Assembly: GCF_030811655.1 (NCBI RefSeq)
Contig: NZ_JAUSRE010000008.1
Span: forward strand, 1-64,000
DNA from: Pseudarthrobacter enclensis
GTDB lineage: Bacteria > Actinomycetota > Actinomycetes > Actinomycetales > Micrococcaceae
Length of the DNA: 64,000 bases
Direction of reading: 5' to 3'
Part shown: positions 27,227 through 36,013 of the stretch, piece after piece
Numbering within the stretch: position 1 is the first letter of the stretch
Layout: every line of letters starts with the position of its first letter
The notes under the pieces: generated by a model
Told to the model about the DNA's origin: nothing
The model's database searches: none
What the model saw: only the letters and a program-made list of their open reading frames with translations
Program-made: the position numbers and the translations under genes

Positions 27227-28933
27227 CTACAGTGCGGTGGCGAGGGTGCGGCCCACTGTGCGGCCGGTGAAGATGCAGCCGCCCAGGAAGGTGCCTTCGA
27301 GCGCGTTGTACCCGTGGGCACCGCCGCCACCGAAGCCGGCAGCTTCCCCGGCAGCGTAGAGGCCGGCGATGGGGGAGCCGCCGCGTCCCAGTGCCTGGCC
27401 GGAAAGGTTCGTCTGGATCCCGCCGAGCGATTTACGGGTGACCACGTGCAGCCTCACGGCGATCAGCGGACCGGCTGTGGGGTCCAGGATGCGGTGCGGC
27501 TTTACGGTGCGGAACAGCCGGTCGCCCAGGTAGCGCCGGCTGTTCCGGATGCCTGCCACCTGGATGTCCTTGGAATAGGGGTTCCGGATCTCGGCGTCGC
27601 GCTCCCCGATCTGGCGCTTGAGCTGGGCGTAGTCCAGCAGCGGCTGGTCCGTCAGGGCGTTCATTCCGCGGACCAGGTCTGCCAGGTTGTCCGCCACCAC
27701 AAAGTCGGCACCGTGCTCCTTGAACGCTTCGATAGGACCGGAGGCGGCGTGGCCCAGCCGGGTCCGGAGCAGGAGTTTGAGGTCCCGGTTGGTGATGTCC
27801 GGGTTCTGCTCCGAGCCGGAGAGGGCAAACTCTTTCTCGATGATCCGCTGGTTGAGGATGAACCAGGAATGGTCGTACTGCTGGAGGTCAGGGGTGGCGC
27901 GCAGCAGGCGCAGGGTGCCCAGGGTGTCGTAGCCGGGCAGGCCGGGGGAGGGGAGCCGCCGGCCCAGGGCGTCGAACCACAGGGAGGACGGGCCGGGCAG
28001 GATCCGGATGGCATGGTCCGGCCAAACGGGGTCCCAGTTCTGGATCCCTTCGGTGTAGTGCCACATGCGGTCGCGGTTCACCAGCCGGACCCCGGACTGG
28101 TCGGCGATGTCCAGCATCCGGCCGTCCACGTGCTGGGGCACCCCGGTGACCATCTTCCGCGGCGGCGTCCCCAACCGCTCCGGCCACCACCGACGCACCT
28201 GCCCGTGATCGCCGCCGATCCCGCCGGACGCGATCACCACGGCCTGCGCCCGGAGTTCGAATTCGGCAACCACATCGCGGTTCGACGAGACCCCGCGCGG
28301 GGACGCGTCGGGTGCCAGCACGGAGCCCCGCACCCCGGTGACCGTGCCGTCGTCGTACGTTAAACCGTCTACGCGGTGCCGGAAATAGAACCGGACGCTG
28401 CCTGCCAAGGCCGCCTCCCGGGCCTTGTCCGCAAACGGCTCGGACACCCCGGTGCCGGTGCCCCACGGGACGTGGAAGCGGGGGACCGAGTTGCCGTGGC
28501 CGCCGGCCCTGCCGTCGCCGCGCTCCGCCCAGCCCACCAGCGGCGTGAACCGGACGCCCTGCTCCCGCAGCCACGCGCGCTTCTCACCGGCGGCGAACTC
28601 CACATAAGCGCGTCCCCACTGCTGCGCCCACTCGTCTTCGGGGTGCGGGCCGGAGAGCCGGTCCCACTGGGCCGACCCCTGCCAGTCCTGCCACGCCAGC
28701 TCGACGGAATCCTTCACGCCCAGGCGGCGCTGCATCGGAGTGTCCACCAAGAAGAGGCCGCCCAGGGACCAGAAGGCCTGGCCGCCCAGGTTGGCCTCGC
28801 TTTCCTGATCCACGAGGGCCACGCGCCTGCCCGCGCGGACCAGCTCGTTGCAGGCCACCAACCCGGCCAGCCCGCCGCCGATGATGATGACGTCCGCGTC
28901 CATGCGGCCCTGCCCAGCGGCGTGTTCACTCAT
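27227..28933 (-). CDS. FAD-binding dehydrogenase (flavocytochrome c/3-ketosteroid dehydrogenase-like)
   Basis: A 568-residue FAD enzyme. The dinucleotide fold opens the chain (DVIIIGGGLAGLVACNELVRAGRRVALVDQE, residues about 14-43), and the C-terminal FAD contact is seen in SPIAGLYAAGEAAGFGGGGAHGYNALEGTFLGGCIFTGR. This matches the family annotated as FAD-binding dehydrogenase, related to fumarate reductase flavoprotein and KstD. The substrate is unknown and no steroid genes are nearby. It starts at ATG 28933 and converges with the DUF1254 gene. Confidence 0.87.
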   Translation of the reverse strand: MSEHAAGQGRMDADVIIIGGGLAGLVACNELVRAGRRVALVDQESEANLGGQAFWSLGGLFLVDTPMQRRLGVKDSVELAWQDWQGSAQWDRLSGPHPEDEWAQQWGRAYVEFAAGEKRAWLREQGVRFTPLVGWAERGDGRAGGHGNSVPRFHVPWGTGTGVSEPFADKAREAALAGSVRFYFRHRVDGLTYDDGTVTGVRGSVLAPDASPRGVSSNRDVVAEFELRAQAVVIASGGIGGDHGQVRRWWPERLGTPPRKMVTGVPQHVDGRMLDIADQSGVRLVNRDRMWHYTEGIQNWDPVWPDHAIRILPGPSSLWFDALGRRLPSPGLPGYDTLGTLRLLRATPDLQQYDHSWFILNQRIIEKEFALSGSEQNPDITNRDLKLLLRTRLGHAASGPIEAFKEHGADFVVADNLADLVRGMNALTDQPLLDYAQLKRQIGERDAEIRNPYSKDIQVAGIRNSRRYLGDRLFRTVKPHRILDPTAGPLIAVRLHVVTRKSLGGIQTNLSGQALGRGGSPIAGLYAAGEAAGFGGGGAHGYNALEGTFLGGCIFTGRTVGRTLATAL

Positions 28934-29028
28934 CGTCCCACTCTGCCATCCGGACGTGACTGCGGAAACCAGGGCCGGGGGTTAGGCTGGAACCGTCCGC
29001 ACCAGAAAACCTGGAGAATACGTACGCC

Positions 29029-29925
29029 ATGGCTGATGACGGAGCACCTGCCGCACCTTTTGACCGTGCCGTCCTGATCTTTAATCCGGGCCGGCCCGGG
29101 ATGGGCCAACGGATCGAGGCGTTGCAGCGGGACCTGGCCACGGACCTGCCGGGTCTGCGTGTTGATCTGTTGCCCACGGCTTTTGCGGGACACGCGCGCG
29201 GCCTTGCGCGCACAGAGGCCGGGCGGGGTACTCCCCTCATCGTGTCCGTCAGCGGGGACGGCGGCTACAACGAGGTGGTCAACGGCGTGATGGACGTTCC
29301 CGGCAGCAAGGCCGTTTGCACCGTTGTGCCCGCCGGCAACGCCAACGACCACTACCGGAGCCTGCCGGTGCGAACCTTCGGAGCTGCCGTGTCGGCCGGC
29401 GGGGCCAGGCGCATCGACCTGCTGCGGATCACGCTCAGCACCGGAACGGGGGAGCGGATCCTGTACGCGCACTCCTATGCAGGGTTCGGGCTGACGCCCT
29501 TGATGGCCATCGGCATCGAACAGGGCGGCAAAGGGAAAGTGCTGGAGCTCATCTCCGTGGCCCGCACGCTCTCGGGGCTGAAGCCGTTCGTGCTTGTCCG
29601 GGACGACGGCGCCACGGCGCAGTTCGACAGCCTGATCCTGGCCAACATCTCGCGCATGGCCAAGTACGGCACCGTCAGCGAGTCGCACTACCCGGATGAC
29701 GGCCGGTTTGAGGTGGTGACGCTGCCCCACGCCGGCCTGATGAAGATGGCACTGATGACGCTCCGCGCCGTCACTCTGGGGCTGGGGCACCAGCCGAGCG
29801 TCAGCAGCTACGCCTTCTCCACCCGGGACGCCGTTCCCTGCCAGATTGACGGCGAGGTGTTGTACGTGGAGGCAGGCACCCATGTCCTGGTGGAAAGCGC
29901 CAAGGGCGCCCTTGCCACGCTCTGA
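29029..29925 (+). CDS. Diacylglycerol kinase-like lipid kinase family protein
   Basis: A 298-residue protein with a DAGK catalytic domain: LIFNPGRPGMGQRIEAL at the N-terminus, the nucleotide loop VSVSGDGGYNEVVNGVMD (about residues 67-84) and VVPAGNANDHYRSL (about 94-107). The second domain ends YAFSTRDAVPCQIDGEVLYVEAGTHVLVESAKGAL. The loop reads SGDGG where most kinases have GGDGT, which may alter activity. Likely role is phosphorylation of a lipid or lipid-like substrate. Start is the first ATG. Confidence 0.85.
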   Translation: MADDGAPAAPFDRAVLIFNPGRPGMGQRIEALQRDLATDLPGLRVDLLPTAFAGHARGLARTEAGRGTPLIVSVSGDGGYNEVVNGVMDVPGSKAVCTVVPAGNANDHYRSLPVRTFGAAVSAGGARRIDLLRITLSTGTGERILYAHSYAGFGLTPLMAIGIEQGGKGKVLELISVARTLSGLKPFVLVRDDGATAQFDSLILANISRMAKYGTVSESHYPDDGRFEVVTLPHAGLMKMALMTLRAVTLGLGHQPSVSSYAFSTRDAVPCQIDGEVLYVEAGTHVLVESAKGALATL

Positions 29926-29948
29926 AGTGTTTGGAGTGTCCGGACCGC

Positions 29949-30215
29949 CTACGGCTGCACGGCGTCGAAGAACTTGTAGCCCGGGTCCGGCTGGCCCGGC
30001 TCCGCCTCATGGGATTTCATGCGAATGAAATCCACGTCCTGCTGGCAAAGCGTGGTCTCGCCGTGGGGATCGCCATTGGCGTCCTGGCCTGTGGCTGCGC
30101 TGATTTCCGCTGAGATTGTCCGCGGAAGGATCATGCAACCTGGGTTGGCCAGCAACCACTGCGTCACCGGCGCGGGAAGCCGGTTCCACTGGTCTCGAAT
30201 ACTGATATCTGTCAT
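29949..30215 (-). CDS. Small protein of unknown function
   Basis: An 88-residue acidic soluble protein. The ATG at 30215 is chosen because AAAGG lies 9 bases upstream; the longer frame adds 27 unlikely residues. No domain is recognised. It contains two cysteines (GCMILP; TLCQQD) and ends GYKFFDAVQP. It lies 95 bases downstream of another unknown gene on the same strand and converges with the lipid kinase gene. Confidence 0.6.
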   Translation of the reverse strand: MTDISIRDQWNRLPAPVTQWLLANPGCMILPRTISAEISAATGQDANGDPHGETTLCQQDVDFIRMKSHEAEPGQPDPGYKFFDAVQP

Positions 30216-30310
30216 GGGGTATGCCTTTCGTGGAAGATGCCGGACACTGCCACGCCCGGATGCGGCGGTGCCGGCCGCGGTGTAAGCAGCCGGCACATGG
30301 GGAGTAAGGC

Positions 30311-30751
30311 TTAGTCGAAGTGGATCTCGGCGGCAGCCTTGCGAAGGGACTCAAGGCGCTCTTCCTCAACCAGCCCCTGCGCCTCCAGCTCGTCGCTGCG
30401 GTCAGTACGTTCCCGGGCCGCCTGGGCGGAAATATCGTGCAGGATCGTGCCCACGAGATGGGCCAGGCCCGCCTTGAGGTCCACCAGGTTGGTGTTGGTG
30501 ATCAGGAGGCGGCGGTCGGAGACATGGAGCTCCACATCGCTGTACCCGGCCTCGCTGAGGCGCTGCCTGGTACCTTCCCCGTGGAGCAGCTCGATTTCGC
30601 GGGGCTGGGGCCGGCGCGAAAAGACAGCCGGCACGGTGTACCGCGTGGGGCCCTGGGCCGTGCCCAGGTCATGGGGGAGCGCAGATGCGAGGACTCCGCT
30701 GAGCGATAGCGCCGAGTCGGCGCGTACGTCAGAGTCGTGAGTGGTGGTCAT
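30311..30751 (-). CDS. Protein of unknown function
   Basis: A 146-residue soluble protein with no recognised domain. The middle part (GPTRYTVPAVFSRRPQPREIELLHGEGTRQRLSEAGYSDVELHVSDRRLLITNTNLVDLKAGLA) has an alternating strand/helix pattern, and the C-terminus is a charged helix. The ATG at 30751 is preferred over the upstream one because MTTTHDSD begins a typical soluble N-terminus, though its ribosome site is weak. It may form an operon with the small gene downstream. Confidence 0.62.
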   Translation of the reverse strand: MTTTHDSDVRADSALSLSGVLASALPHDLGTAQGPTRYTVPAVFSRRPQPREIELLHGEGTRQRLSEAGYSDVELHVSDRRLLITNTNLVDLKAGLAHLVGTILHDISAQAARERTDRSDELEAQGLVEEERLESLRKAAAEIHFD

Positions 30752-31370
30752 GGTGTTGTACCAGCGTTCTAAAGGATGCACTGCCGGATCCCGGGACACG
30801 GGCCGGAGGTGACTGGGGCAGGCGATCCGGGTCCGGATCGGCTGCGGGGGAGGGGGAACGGTGTAGGCCGTCCTGGCCTGTGATTCGCTCGTGGCCGCCC
30901 TCGTCGTACCGATTCCCTGCTGCGCCGGCGTCGAGGTCAGTCGGTACGGCGCACGCCGGCCGCCGTGGAAGGCAGCCGGGAATCGGGCTCATTTTCGGGG
31001 CAACGGATGTCCTGTCACGATGTCCCGAGATATTTTGAGTCTACGCTCATTAGCGGGTCCTTAGGGCCCGGACGGGGAATGGGATCGCCGAGGGGCGGGC
31101 GCCGCCCGGACTGGTAGGCGGAATTGATGACGGGTTCGAGTTCGTCAAGCACAGTGTGGTTTCCGGGGAGGAATCCCCGTGCCGGACGTCCCCCGATGCG
31201 GCCGGCGCTGCTGTGACGCCGCTCACCGTAAATTCCCCGCCGTTCGGCGCGCCAACAGTACGTTTGCTGATGATTTGCATGATGATTGCCCAAGGCACGG
31301 GTTTTCACAAGGCCTTTCGCCTCTGGATCGATCAGACATCGACGTCATCGACAAGCAAAGGGAATCAACC
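30752..31370. other. Gene-free stretch containing a pseudogene remnant
   Basis: No convincing complete gene is seen in this 619-base stretch. It holds the promoter region of the leftward unknown gene, a degenerate copy of the 3' end of the gene at 42471-42938 (listed separately), and the leader of the MFS transporter with its ribosome site AAAGGGAA. The other short frames lack ribosome sites and family features. Confidence 0.6.
31075..31167 (-). pseudogene. Remnant of a paralogue of the 155-residue unknown protein
   Basis: Read leftward, this stretch encodes PGNHTVLDELEPVINSAYQ followed by SGRRPPLGDPIP. It aligns with the C-terminus of the intact protein at 42471-42938 (PGNRTVLDQLEPIIDSAYR, then SGLPPSFGHTAVP). 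Over a 66-base core I count 54 identical bases by hand. The upstream coding part is not recognisable in the same frame, so this is a decayed or truncated second copy. Confidence 0.72.
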
Positions 31371-32762
31371 ATGGGCTTCCTGGACCGTGACCACTCCATC
31401 GCCCCGCCGGGCTTCAACCGCTGGCTGGTTCCGCCCGCGGCGCTCGCCGTCCATCTGTGCATCGGGCAGGCCTACGCCACCAGCGTGTACAAGACCGCGC
31501 TGGTCAAGCACTTCGGGGCCAGCCTGACCGAGGTGGGCGTCATCTTCTCCATCGCCATCGTGATGCTGGGGCTTTCCGCCGCGGTCATGGGCACCTGGGT
31601 GGACACCAATGGCCCGCGCAAGGCAATGTTCACGTCCGCGATGTTCTGGGCCGGCGGCTTCCTGATCGGTTCGGTGGGCATCTTCACGCGCCAACTCTGG
31701 CTGGTCTACCTGGGCTACGGCGTGGTGGGCGGCATCGGTCTGGGCATCGGCTACATCTCGCCCGTGTCCACCCTGATCAAGTGGTTCCCGGACCGGCCGG
31801 GCCTGGCCACCGGCATGGCGATCATGGGCTTCGGCGGCGGCGCGCTGATCGCCAGCCCGGTCTCCCAGGCCCTGCTCAAGGCGTACGATCCCAACTCCGG
31901 CGCCCAGGGCTGGGTGGCCAGCGGCGATGCCGTGGGCAAGCTCTTCCTGACCCTCGCCGTCGTCTATCTCGTCTACATGCTCTTCGGCGCGTTCACCGTC
32001 CGGGTGCCGGCCGACGGGTGGCGGCCCGCAGGGTTTGATCCCGCGAAGGTCAAGGCGGCCAAGCTCGTGACCACGGAGAACGTCTCGGCGAGGAACGCCA
32101 TCAAGACCCGGCAGTTCTGGCTGGTGTGGGTGGCCCTGTTCTGCAACGTCACGGCCGGTATCGGCATCCTGGAACAGGCAGCGCCAATGATCCAGGACTT
32201 CTTCCGGCAGTCCGACGGCAAGTCACTGGTCAGCGCAGCCGTCGCCGCGGGCTTCGTGGGGCTGCTCTCCATCGGCAACATGTCGGGCCGGTTCGCCTGG
32301 TCCGCCACCTCCGACGTCACCGGCCGCAAGCGGATCTACATGGTCTACCTGGGCGTGGGTGCCGTGCTCTACATCCTCCTGGCATTTGCCGGGTCCAGCG
32401 CCACCGTCCTGTACGTGGTGCTGGCCTTCATTATCATCTCGTTCTACGGCGGCGGGTTCGCCACCGCCCCGGCGTACCTGCGGGACCTGTTCGGGACATA
32501 CCAGGTGGGTGCCATCCACGGCCGGCTCCTCACCGCGTGGTCCGCCGCCGGTGTGGCCGGCCCCCTGATCGTCAATGGCATCCTGGACGCGCAGGGCAAG
32601 CCCGGCCAGCTGAATGCTGCGTCCTACCAGCCCGCGTTGCTGACCATGGTGGCGCTCCTGGTGATCGGCTTTGTGGCCAACCTGCTGGTCAAGCCGGTCG
32701 ACGAACGGTTCCACGAACCCCGCCCCGAGCGGCACGAAACTTCCCATGGAGGCCTCAAATGA
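31371..32762 (+). CDS. OFA-family MFS transporter (oxalate/formate antiporter type)
   Basis: A 463-residue major facilitator with 12 predicted membrane helices. The N-terminus FLDRDHSIAPPGFNRWLVPPAALAVHLCIGQAYATSVYKTALVKHFGAS and the stretch GIGLGIGYISPVSTLIKWFPDRPGLATGMAIMGFGGGALI match the oxalate:formate antiporter (OFA) group. Many members carry other organic anions, so substrate is open. The ATG at 31371 has AAAGGGAA upstream. It overlaps the small-subunit gene by 4 bases. Confidence 0.9.
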   Translation: MGFLDRDHSIAPPGFNRWLVPPAALAVHLCIGQAYATSVYKTALVKHFGASLTEVGVIFSIAIVMLGLSAAVMGTWVDTNGPRKAMFTSAMFWAGGFLIGSVGIFTRQLWLVYLGYGVVGGIGLGIGYISPVSTLIKWFPDRPGLATGMAIMGFGGGALIASPVSQALLKAYDPNSGAQGWVASGDAVGKLFLTLAVVYLVYMLFGAFTVRVPADGWRPAGFDPAKVKAAKLVTTENVSARNAIKTRQFWLVWVALFCNVTAGIGILEQAAPMIQDFFRQSDGKSLVSAAVAAGFVGLLSIGNMSGRFAWSATSDVTGRKRIYMVYLGVGAVLYILLAFAGSSATVLYVVLAFIIISFYGGGFATAPAYLRDLFGTYQVGAIHGRLLTAWSAAGVAGPLIVNGILDAQGKPGQLNAASYQPALLTMVALLVIGFVANLLVKPVDERFHEPRPERHETSHGGLK

Positions 32763-32905
32763 GCAGCACTGCACACACCCACGGCGCACACGAGCCGGTC
32801 CGCAAGTCCACCGGCAGGCTGGTCCTGGCCTGGCTCCTGGTGGGCATCCCGCTGGCCTACGGGGTATTCCAGACGCTGACCCAGGTTGCCGCGCTGTTCG
32901 GGTAG
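32759..32905 (+). CDS. MFS transporter small subunit
   Basis: A 48-residue protein with a polar, histidine-containing N-terminus (MSSTAHTHGAHEPVRKSTGRL) and one membrane helix (VLAWLLVGIPLAYGVFQTLTQVAALF). It starts in an ATGA overlap with the OFA transporter gene. Such single-helix partners regularly follow OFA-type transporters and are annotated as MFS transporter small subunit; their mechanism is not known. Confidence 0.85.
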   Translation: MSSTAHTHGAHEPVRKSTGRLVLAWLLVGIPLAYGVFQTLTQVAALFG

Positions 32906-33035
32906 CCCGGCGCCCTGCTTTGTCGTCACGCGGAGCAGGCTTTCCCCGGGGCGGACGACGCCGGCCCCGGGTTTCCGCGGTTTGGCCGCCGTCCGTGCGC
33001 CCAAAGCGTGCCGTGCGTGACGCGGGCGCGGGGCG

Positions 33036-33467
33036 TCAGGCCGCCGCGGGCCGGGCGAGGCGTCCCCGCAGGATGGTTGCCGTGACCCAGGTGACCAGGC
33101 TGCAGGCCGCGGCACCCCACAGGATGTCCGTCACGGCCACCAGCGCGGTGAAGTCCTTGAGCACCGCGAACCCCGTCAGCGCCCAAGTGGCGTAGGTGAA
33201 GAACCCGAAGAGGGCGGCGCCGGCCACCCGCTGCCGCAGCGTGGCCCGCGGGTCGTTCGGCCGGATGCCGTAGTGGACCAGTCCCGCCACGAAGATGACG
33301 TAGAACAGCACCGCGCCGGGAAGGCTGGCCTTGGGCGCCAGCAGCGGGCCGATCTGGTTCTGGTACAGCGGGTTGGCCACCAGCAGGATCCACGCCACGT
33401 CCAGCACCGCGAAAATCACGGCGCCGGCAGCGTACGCGGCCAGCCAGTTCTTGGTGCGGGGGCTCAT
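33036..33467 (-). CDS. DUF2177 family membrane protein
   Basis: A 143-residue membrane protein with four hydrophobic segments. The family signature is visible in FAVLDVAWILLVANPLYQNQIGPLLAPKASLPGAVLFYVIFVAGLVHYGIRP and FGFFTYATWALTGFAVLKDFTALVAVTDILWGA. The ATG at 33467 has AAGGAGCC 6 bases upstream, so the long upstream extension is discarded. Function is unknown. It is divergent from the DUF1295 gene. Confidence 0.87.
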   Translation of the reverse strand: MSPRTKNWLAAYAAGAVIFAVLDVAWILLVANPLYQNQIGPLLAPKASLPGAVLFYVIFVAGLVHYGIRPNDPRATLRQRVAGAALFGFFTYATWALTGFAVLKDFTALVAVTDILWGAAACSLVTWVTATILRGRLARPAAA

Positions 33468-33714
33468 GTTTGGCTCCTTGAATCGGGGGAGGGTGCACAA
33501 GGAGTTCGGTGCCGCGGCGGTGGCCGGACTGCTTTCGGAGGGCTGCCTCCCGGCGGACGTTCCGTTCCACCCATACAGGCCCGTGCCCGCTCCGAAGAAT
33601 AAATGGACAACGCCATCACGGCTGAGTTGGAGTTGAATTGCGGTTGTACCCGGAAGGGTGCGGCCAGGATCTGCCGTGCAGCAGCGCGGCGGGCCAGGGG
33701 AAGGGGACACGTCC

Positions 33715-34584
33715 GTGAACGAAAAGAGCCGCAAGGCGCTCATCAGTACTGTCATTGCCGTGGTGGTGGCGGTGCTCATCGCCCTCGCCGGCAGCCAGGG
33801 CGGGTCCAGGATCGGCGGGTTCCCGGTGTTTGCGCTGGGGGTGGCCATCGCCTTCGTGCTCCAGTGGTTGGTGTTCATCCCGTCCTTCAAGGCGCAGACC
33901 GAGAAGTTCTACGACCTCACCGGCGCCCTGACGTACATCTCCATCACGGTGTTCCTGGTGCTCGCTTCGCCGGGAGTGGATGCCCGGGGCATGGTGCTGG
34001 CGGCGATGGTGGTGCTGTGGGCCGCACGGCTGGGAAGCTTCCTGTTTCTTCGCATCAGCAAGCACGGCAAGGACGACCGTTTCGACGAGCTCAAGGGCGA
34101 CTTCTTCCGCTTCCTGAACACCTGGACCATCCAGGGCCTGTGGGTGGTGCTGACCGCCGCGCTCGCCTGGGTGGCCATCACCTCGGACAGGAAGGTGGGC
34201 CTGGACGGGTTCTTCTGGGTGGGCCTGCTGGTGTGGGCGGCGGGCATCGCCATCGAGACCGTGGCGGACCTGCAGAAGACCCGCTTCAAGGATGATCCCG
34301 CCAACAAGGACCGCTTCATCAGCACCGGGCTCTGGTCAAAGTCCCGCCACCCCAACTACTTCGGCGAGATCACCCTGTGGGTGGGCGTGGCCATCATGGC
34401 CCTTCCCGTGCTGCAGGGCTGGCAGTGGGCGGCCCTGGTCTCCCCGGTGTTCGTTGCCCTGCTGCTTATCAAGGGCAGCGGCGTGCCGCCCCTGGAGAAG
34501 AAGGCGGACCGGAAGTGGGGCGGCCAGGCCGAGTACGAGGCGTACAAGAAGAACACTCCGGTGCTGGTACCAAAACTGAAGTAG
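33715..34584 (+). CDS. DUF1295 family membrane protein (steroid 5-alpha-reductase-like)
   Basis: A 289-residue membrane protein with about seven helices. The DUF1295 core includes LWAARLGSFLFLRISKHGKDDRFDE, FKDDPANKDRFISTGLWSKSRHPNYFGEI (the NADPH/substrate-binding RHPNYFGE motif) and GSGVPPLEKKADRKWGGQAEYEAYKKNTPVLVP. The family is related to steroid reductases and isoprenylcysteine methyltransferases; the substrate here is unknown. GTG 33715 is chosen because AAGGGGACAC precedes it and the added upstream residues are not conserved. Confidence 0.87.
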   Translation: MNEKSRKALISTVIAVVVAVLIALAGSQGGSRIGGFPVFALGVAIAFVLQWLVFIPSFKAQTEKFYDLTGALTYISITVFLVLASPGVDARGMVLAAMVVLWAARLGSFLFLRISKHGKDDRFDELKGDFFRFLNTWTIQGLWVVLTAALAWVAITSDRKVGLDGFFWVGLLVWAAGIAIETVADLQKTRFKDDPANKDRFISTGLWSKSRHPNYFGEITLWVGVAIMALPVLQGWQWAALVSPVFVALLLIKGSGVPPLEKKADRKWGGQAEYEAYKKNTPVLVPKLK

Positions 34585-34606
34585 GGCTTCCCCAAGCAGG
34601 GATTGA

Positions 34607-34640
34607 CGACGCCGGCATCCGGAACCGGGTGCCGCCGTCG
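34607..34640 (+). terminator. Hairpin terminator after the DUF1295 gene
   Basis: CGACGCCGGCATCC pairs with GGGTGCCGCCGTCG (13 of 14 pairs, one wobble) around the loop GGAACC, then CCCGTTGTTC. It lies 22 bases after the DUF1295 stop and ahead of the TerC riboswitch. Nearly the same stem recurs at 40514-40555 and 43577-43611. Confidence 0.7.
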
Positions 34641-34664
34641 CCCGTTGTTCAGTTACGATTTAAC

Positions 34665-34770
34665 CCATCAAGGGGAGTACTCCCGACTGTGAGTGGCCCG
34701 TCAATACGGATGCAGCGATGCCTCCCGGGCCACCGGCTCCGGTTTCCAACCGGGCGGAGGAGACCTTGGC
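34665..34770 (+). promoter_or_regulatory. yybP-ykoY (manganese) riboswitch before the TerC gene
   Basis: The conserved 5' element AAGGGGAGTA (34670-34679) and 3' element GGAGGAGACCTTGG (34756-34769) of the yybP-ykoY class are present. CAAGG (34669-34673) pairs with CCTTG (34764-34768) to close the P1 helix. GC-rich helices fill the middle (GGCCCG...CGGGCC and CCGG...CCGG). The class senses Mn2+ and classically controls TerC, MntP and cation ATPase genes; a TerC gene follows 34 bases later. Motif recognition is by eye, not by a covariance model. Confidence 0.86.
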
Positions 34771-34804
34771 GTACATGTCAGCGCCTACCCCTTGGAGTAC
34801 CCGC

Positions 34805-35836
34805 ATGCAGGTCACCCCGCTCGTCTGGACCATCACCCTCGCCGTGACCATCCTGTTCTTCGTCTACGAGTTCTTCGCCCACGTCCGCAAACCCCATGAG
34901 CCGTCCATCGGCGAGTCCGCCCGCTGGTCGGCGTTCTACATCGGGCTCGCGCTTTTGTTCGGCGTCGGAATCGGGATGTCCTCGGGCTGGACCTTCGGCG
35001 GCGAATACTTTGCCGGCTACCTCACCGAAAAAGCACTGTCCGTGGACAACCTGTTCGTCTTCCTCATTGTGATGTCAGGGTTCGCTGTCCCCAGGAAGTA
35101 CCAGCAGAAGGTGCTGATGGTGGGCATCATCATCGCCCTCATCCTGCGCGGCGGATTCATCGCCATCGGCGCCACGCTGATCGAGAACTTCTCCTGGGTG
35201 TTCTACATCTTCGGCGCGCTGCTGCTGTTCCTCGCGTACCGGCAGGCCTTCGGCGGGCACGATGCCAACCCCGCGGAGGGCAGGTTCATGAAGCTGGTGC
35301 GCCGCGTCCTGCCGGTCACCCCGGATTACCACCGGGACCGGCTCACCGTGAAGCAGGACGGCAAGCGCTACGTGACGCCGATGCTGCTCACCATCATCGC
35401 CATCGGTTTCGTGGACCTGGTCTTCGCCGTCGACTCGATTCCCGCGATCTACGGCCTGACCAGCGAGGCGTACATCGTCTTCACCGCCAACGCGTTCGCC
35501 CTGATGGGCCTCCGGCAGCTGTTCTTCCTCATTGGGGGACTGCTGGAACGGCTGGTGTACCTGGCCCAGGGCCTCGCCGTCATCCTCGCCTTCATCGGCG
35601 TGAAGCTGGTGTTCCACGCCCTGCACGTCAACGAGCTGTCCTTCATTAACGGCGGCCGGCCGCTCCTCTGGGTGCCGGAGATCCCCATCTGGTTCTCCCT
35701 GCTCTTCATTGGGGCCACCATCCTGGGGGCCACGGTGGCCAGCCTGGCCAAGACCCGCGGCGGCGGCCCCGGGACCCGAGGAGACGATGTCCCGGCCGGC
35801 GAGGACACCGACTCCACCGCCAAAGCGCGGCAGTAG
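34805..35836 (+). CDS. TerC family membrane protein, probable Mn2+ exporter
   Basis: A 343-residue protein with about nine membrane segments. TerC hallmarks are YLTEKALSVDNLFVFLIVMSGFAVPRKYQQKVL and IIAIGFVDLVFAVDSIPAIYGLTSEAYIVFTANAFALMGLRQLFFLI, each with the conserved acidic DN/DS pair in a helix. TerC/Alx proteins have been tied to manganese export and to metalation of secreted enzymes. The ATG at 34805 begins the conserved region; upstream in-frame codons overlap the riboswitch. The C-terminal tail is polar and poorly conserved. Confidence 0.92.
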   Translation: MQVTPLVWTITLAVTILFFVYEFFAHVRKPHEPSIGESARWSAFYIGLALLFGVGIGMSSGWTFGGEYFAGYLTEKALSVDNLFVFLIVMSGFAVPRKYQQKVLMVGIIIALILRGGFIAIGATLIENFSWVFYIFGALLLFLAYRQAFGGHDANPAEGRFMKLVRRVLPVTPDYHRDRLTVKQDGKRYVTPMLLTIIAIGFVDLVFAVDSIPAIYGLTSEAYIVFTANAFALMGLRQLFFLIGGLLERLVYLAQGLAVILAFIGVKLVFHALHVNELSFINGGRPLLWVPEIPIWFSLLFIGATILGATVASLAKTRGGGPGTRGDDVPAGEDTDSTAKARQ

Positions 35837-36013
35837 CCGCCGGCGGCGTTGCGGGAGGTACGACGGCGGCGCGGACTCAGTGCGTGGGCAGGGGAACGGA
35901 GGGTGGACAGGAAGGCTTCCCGTTGTTCAGGCCGCGTACACGGTGGCGTAACCATGCGCTGGCAGGGTTTCCCGGTGGGGGACATCAAAAGTCAACGCAT
36001 TAGGAGCGCCCTC

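Noticed and set aside
31015..31308. 97-codon intact small gene
   Set aside because: Only its C-terminal third matches the paralogue at 42471-42938; the rest is unrelated, so it is treated as a remnant.
34718..34804. Upstream start for TerC adding 29 residues
   Set aside because: Those codons overlap the conserved 3' part of the riboswitch and encode no conserved sequence.
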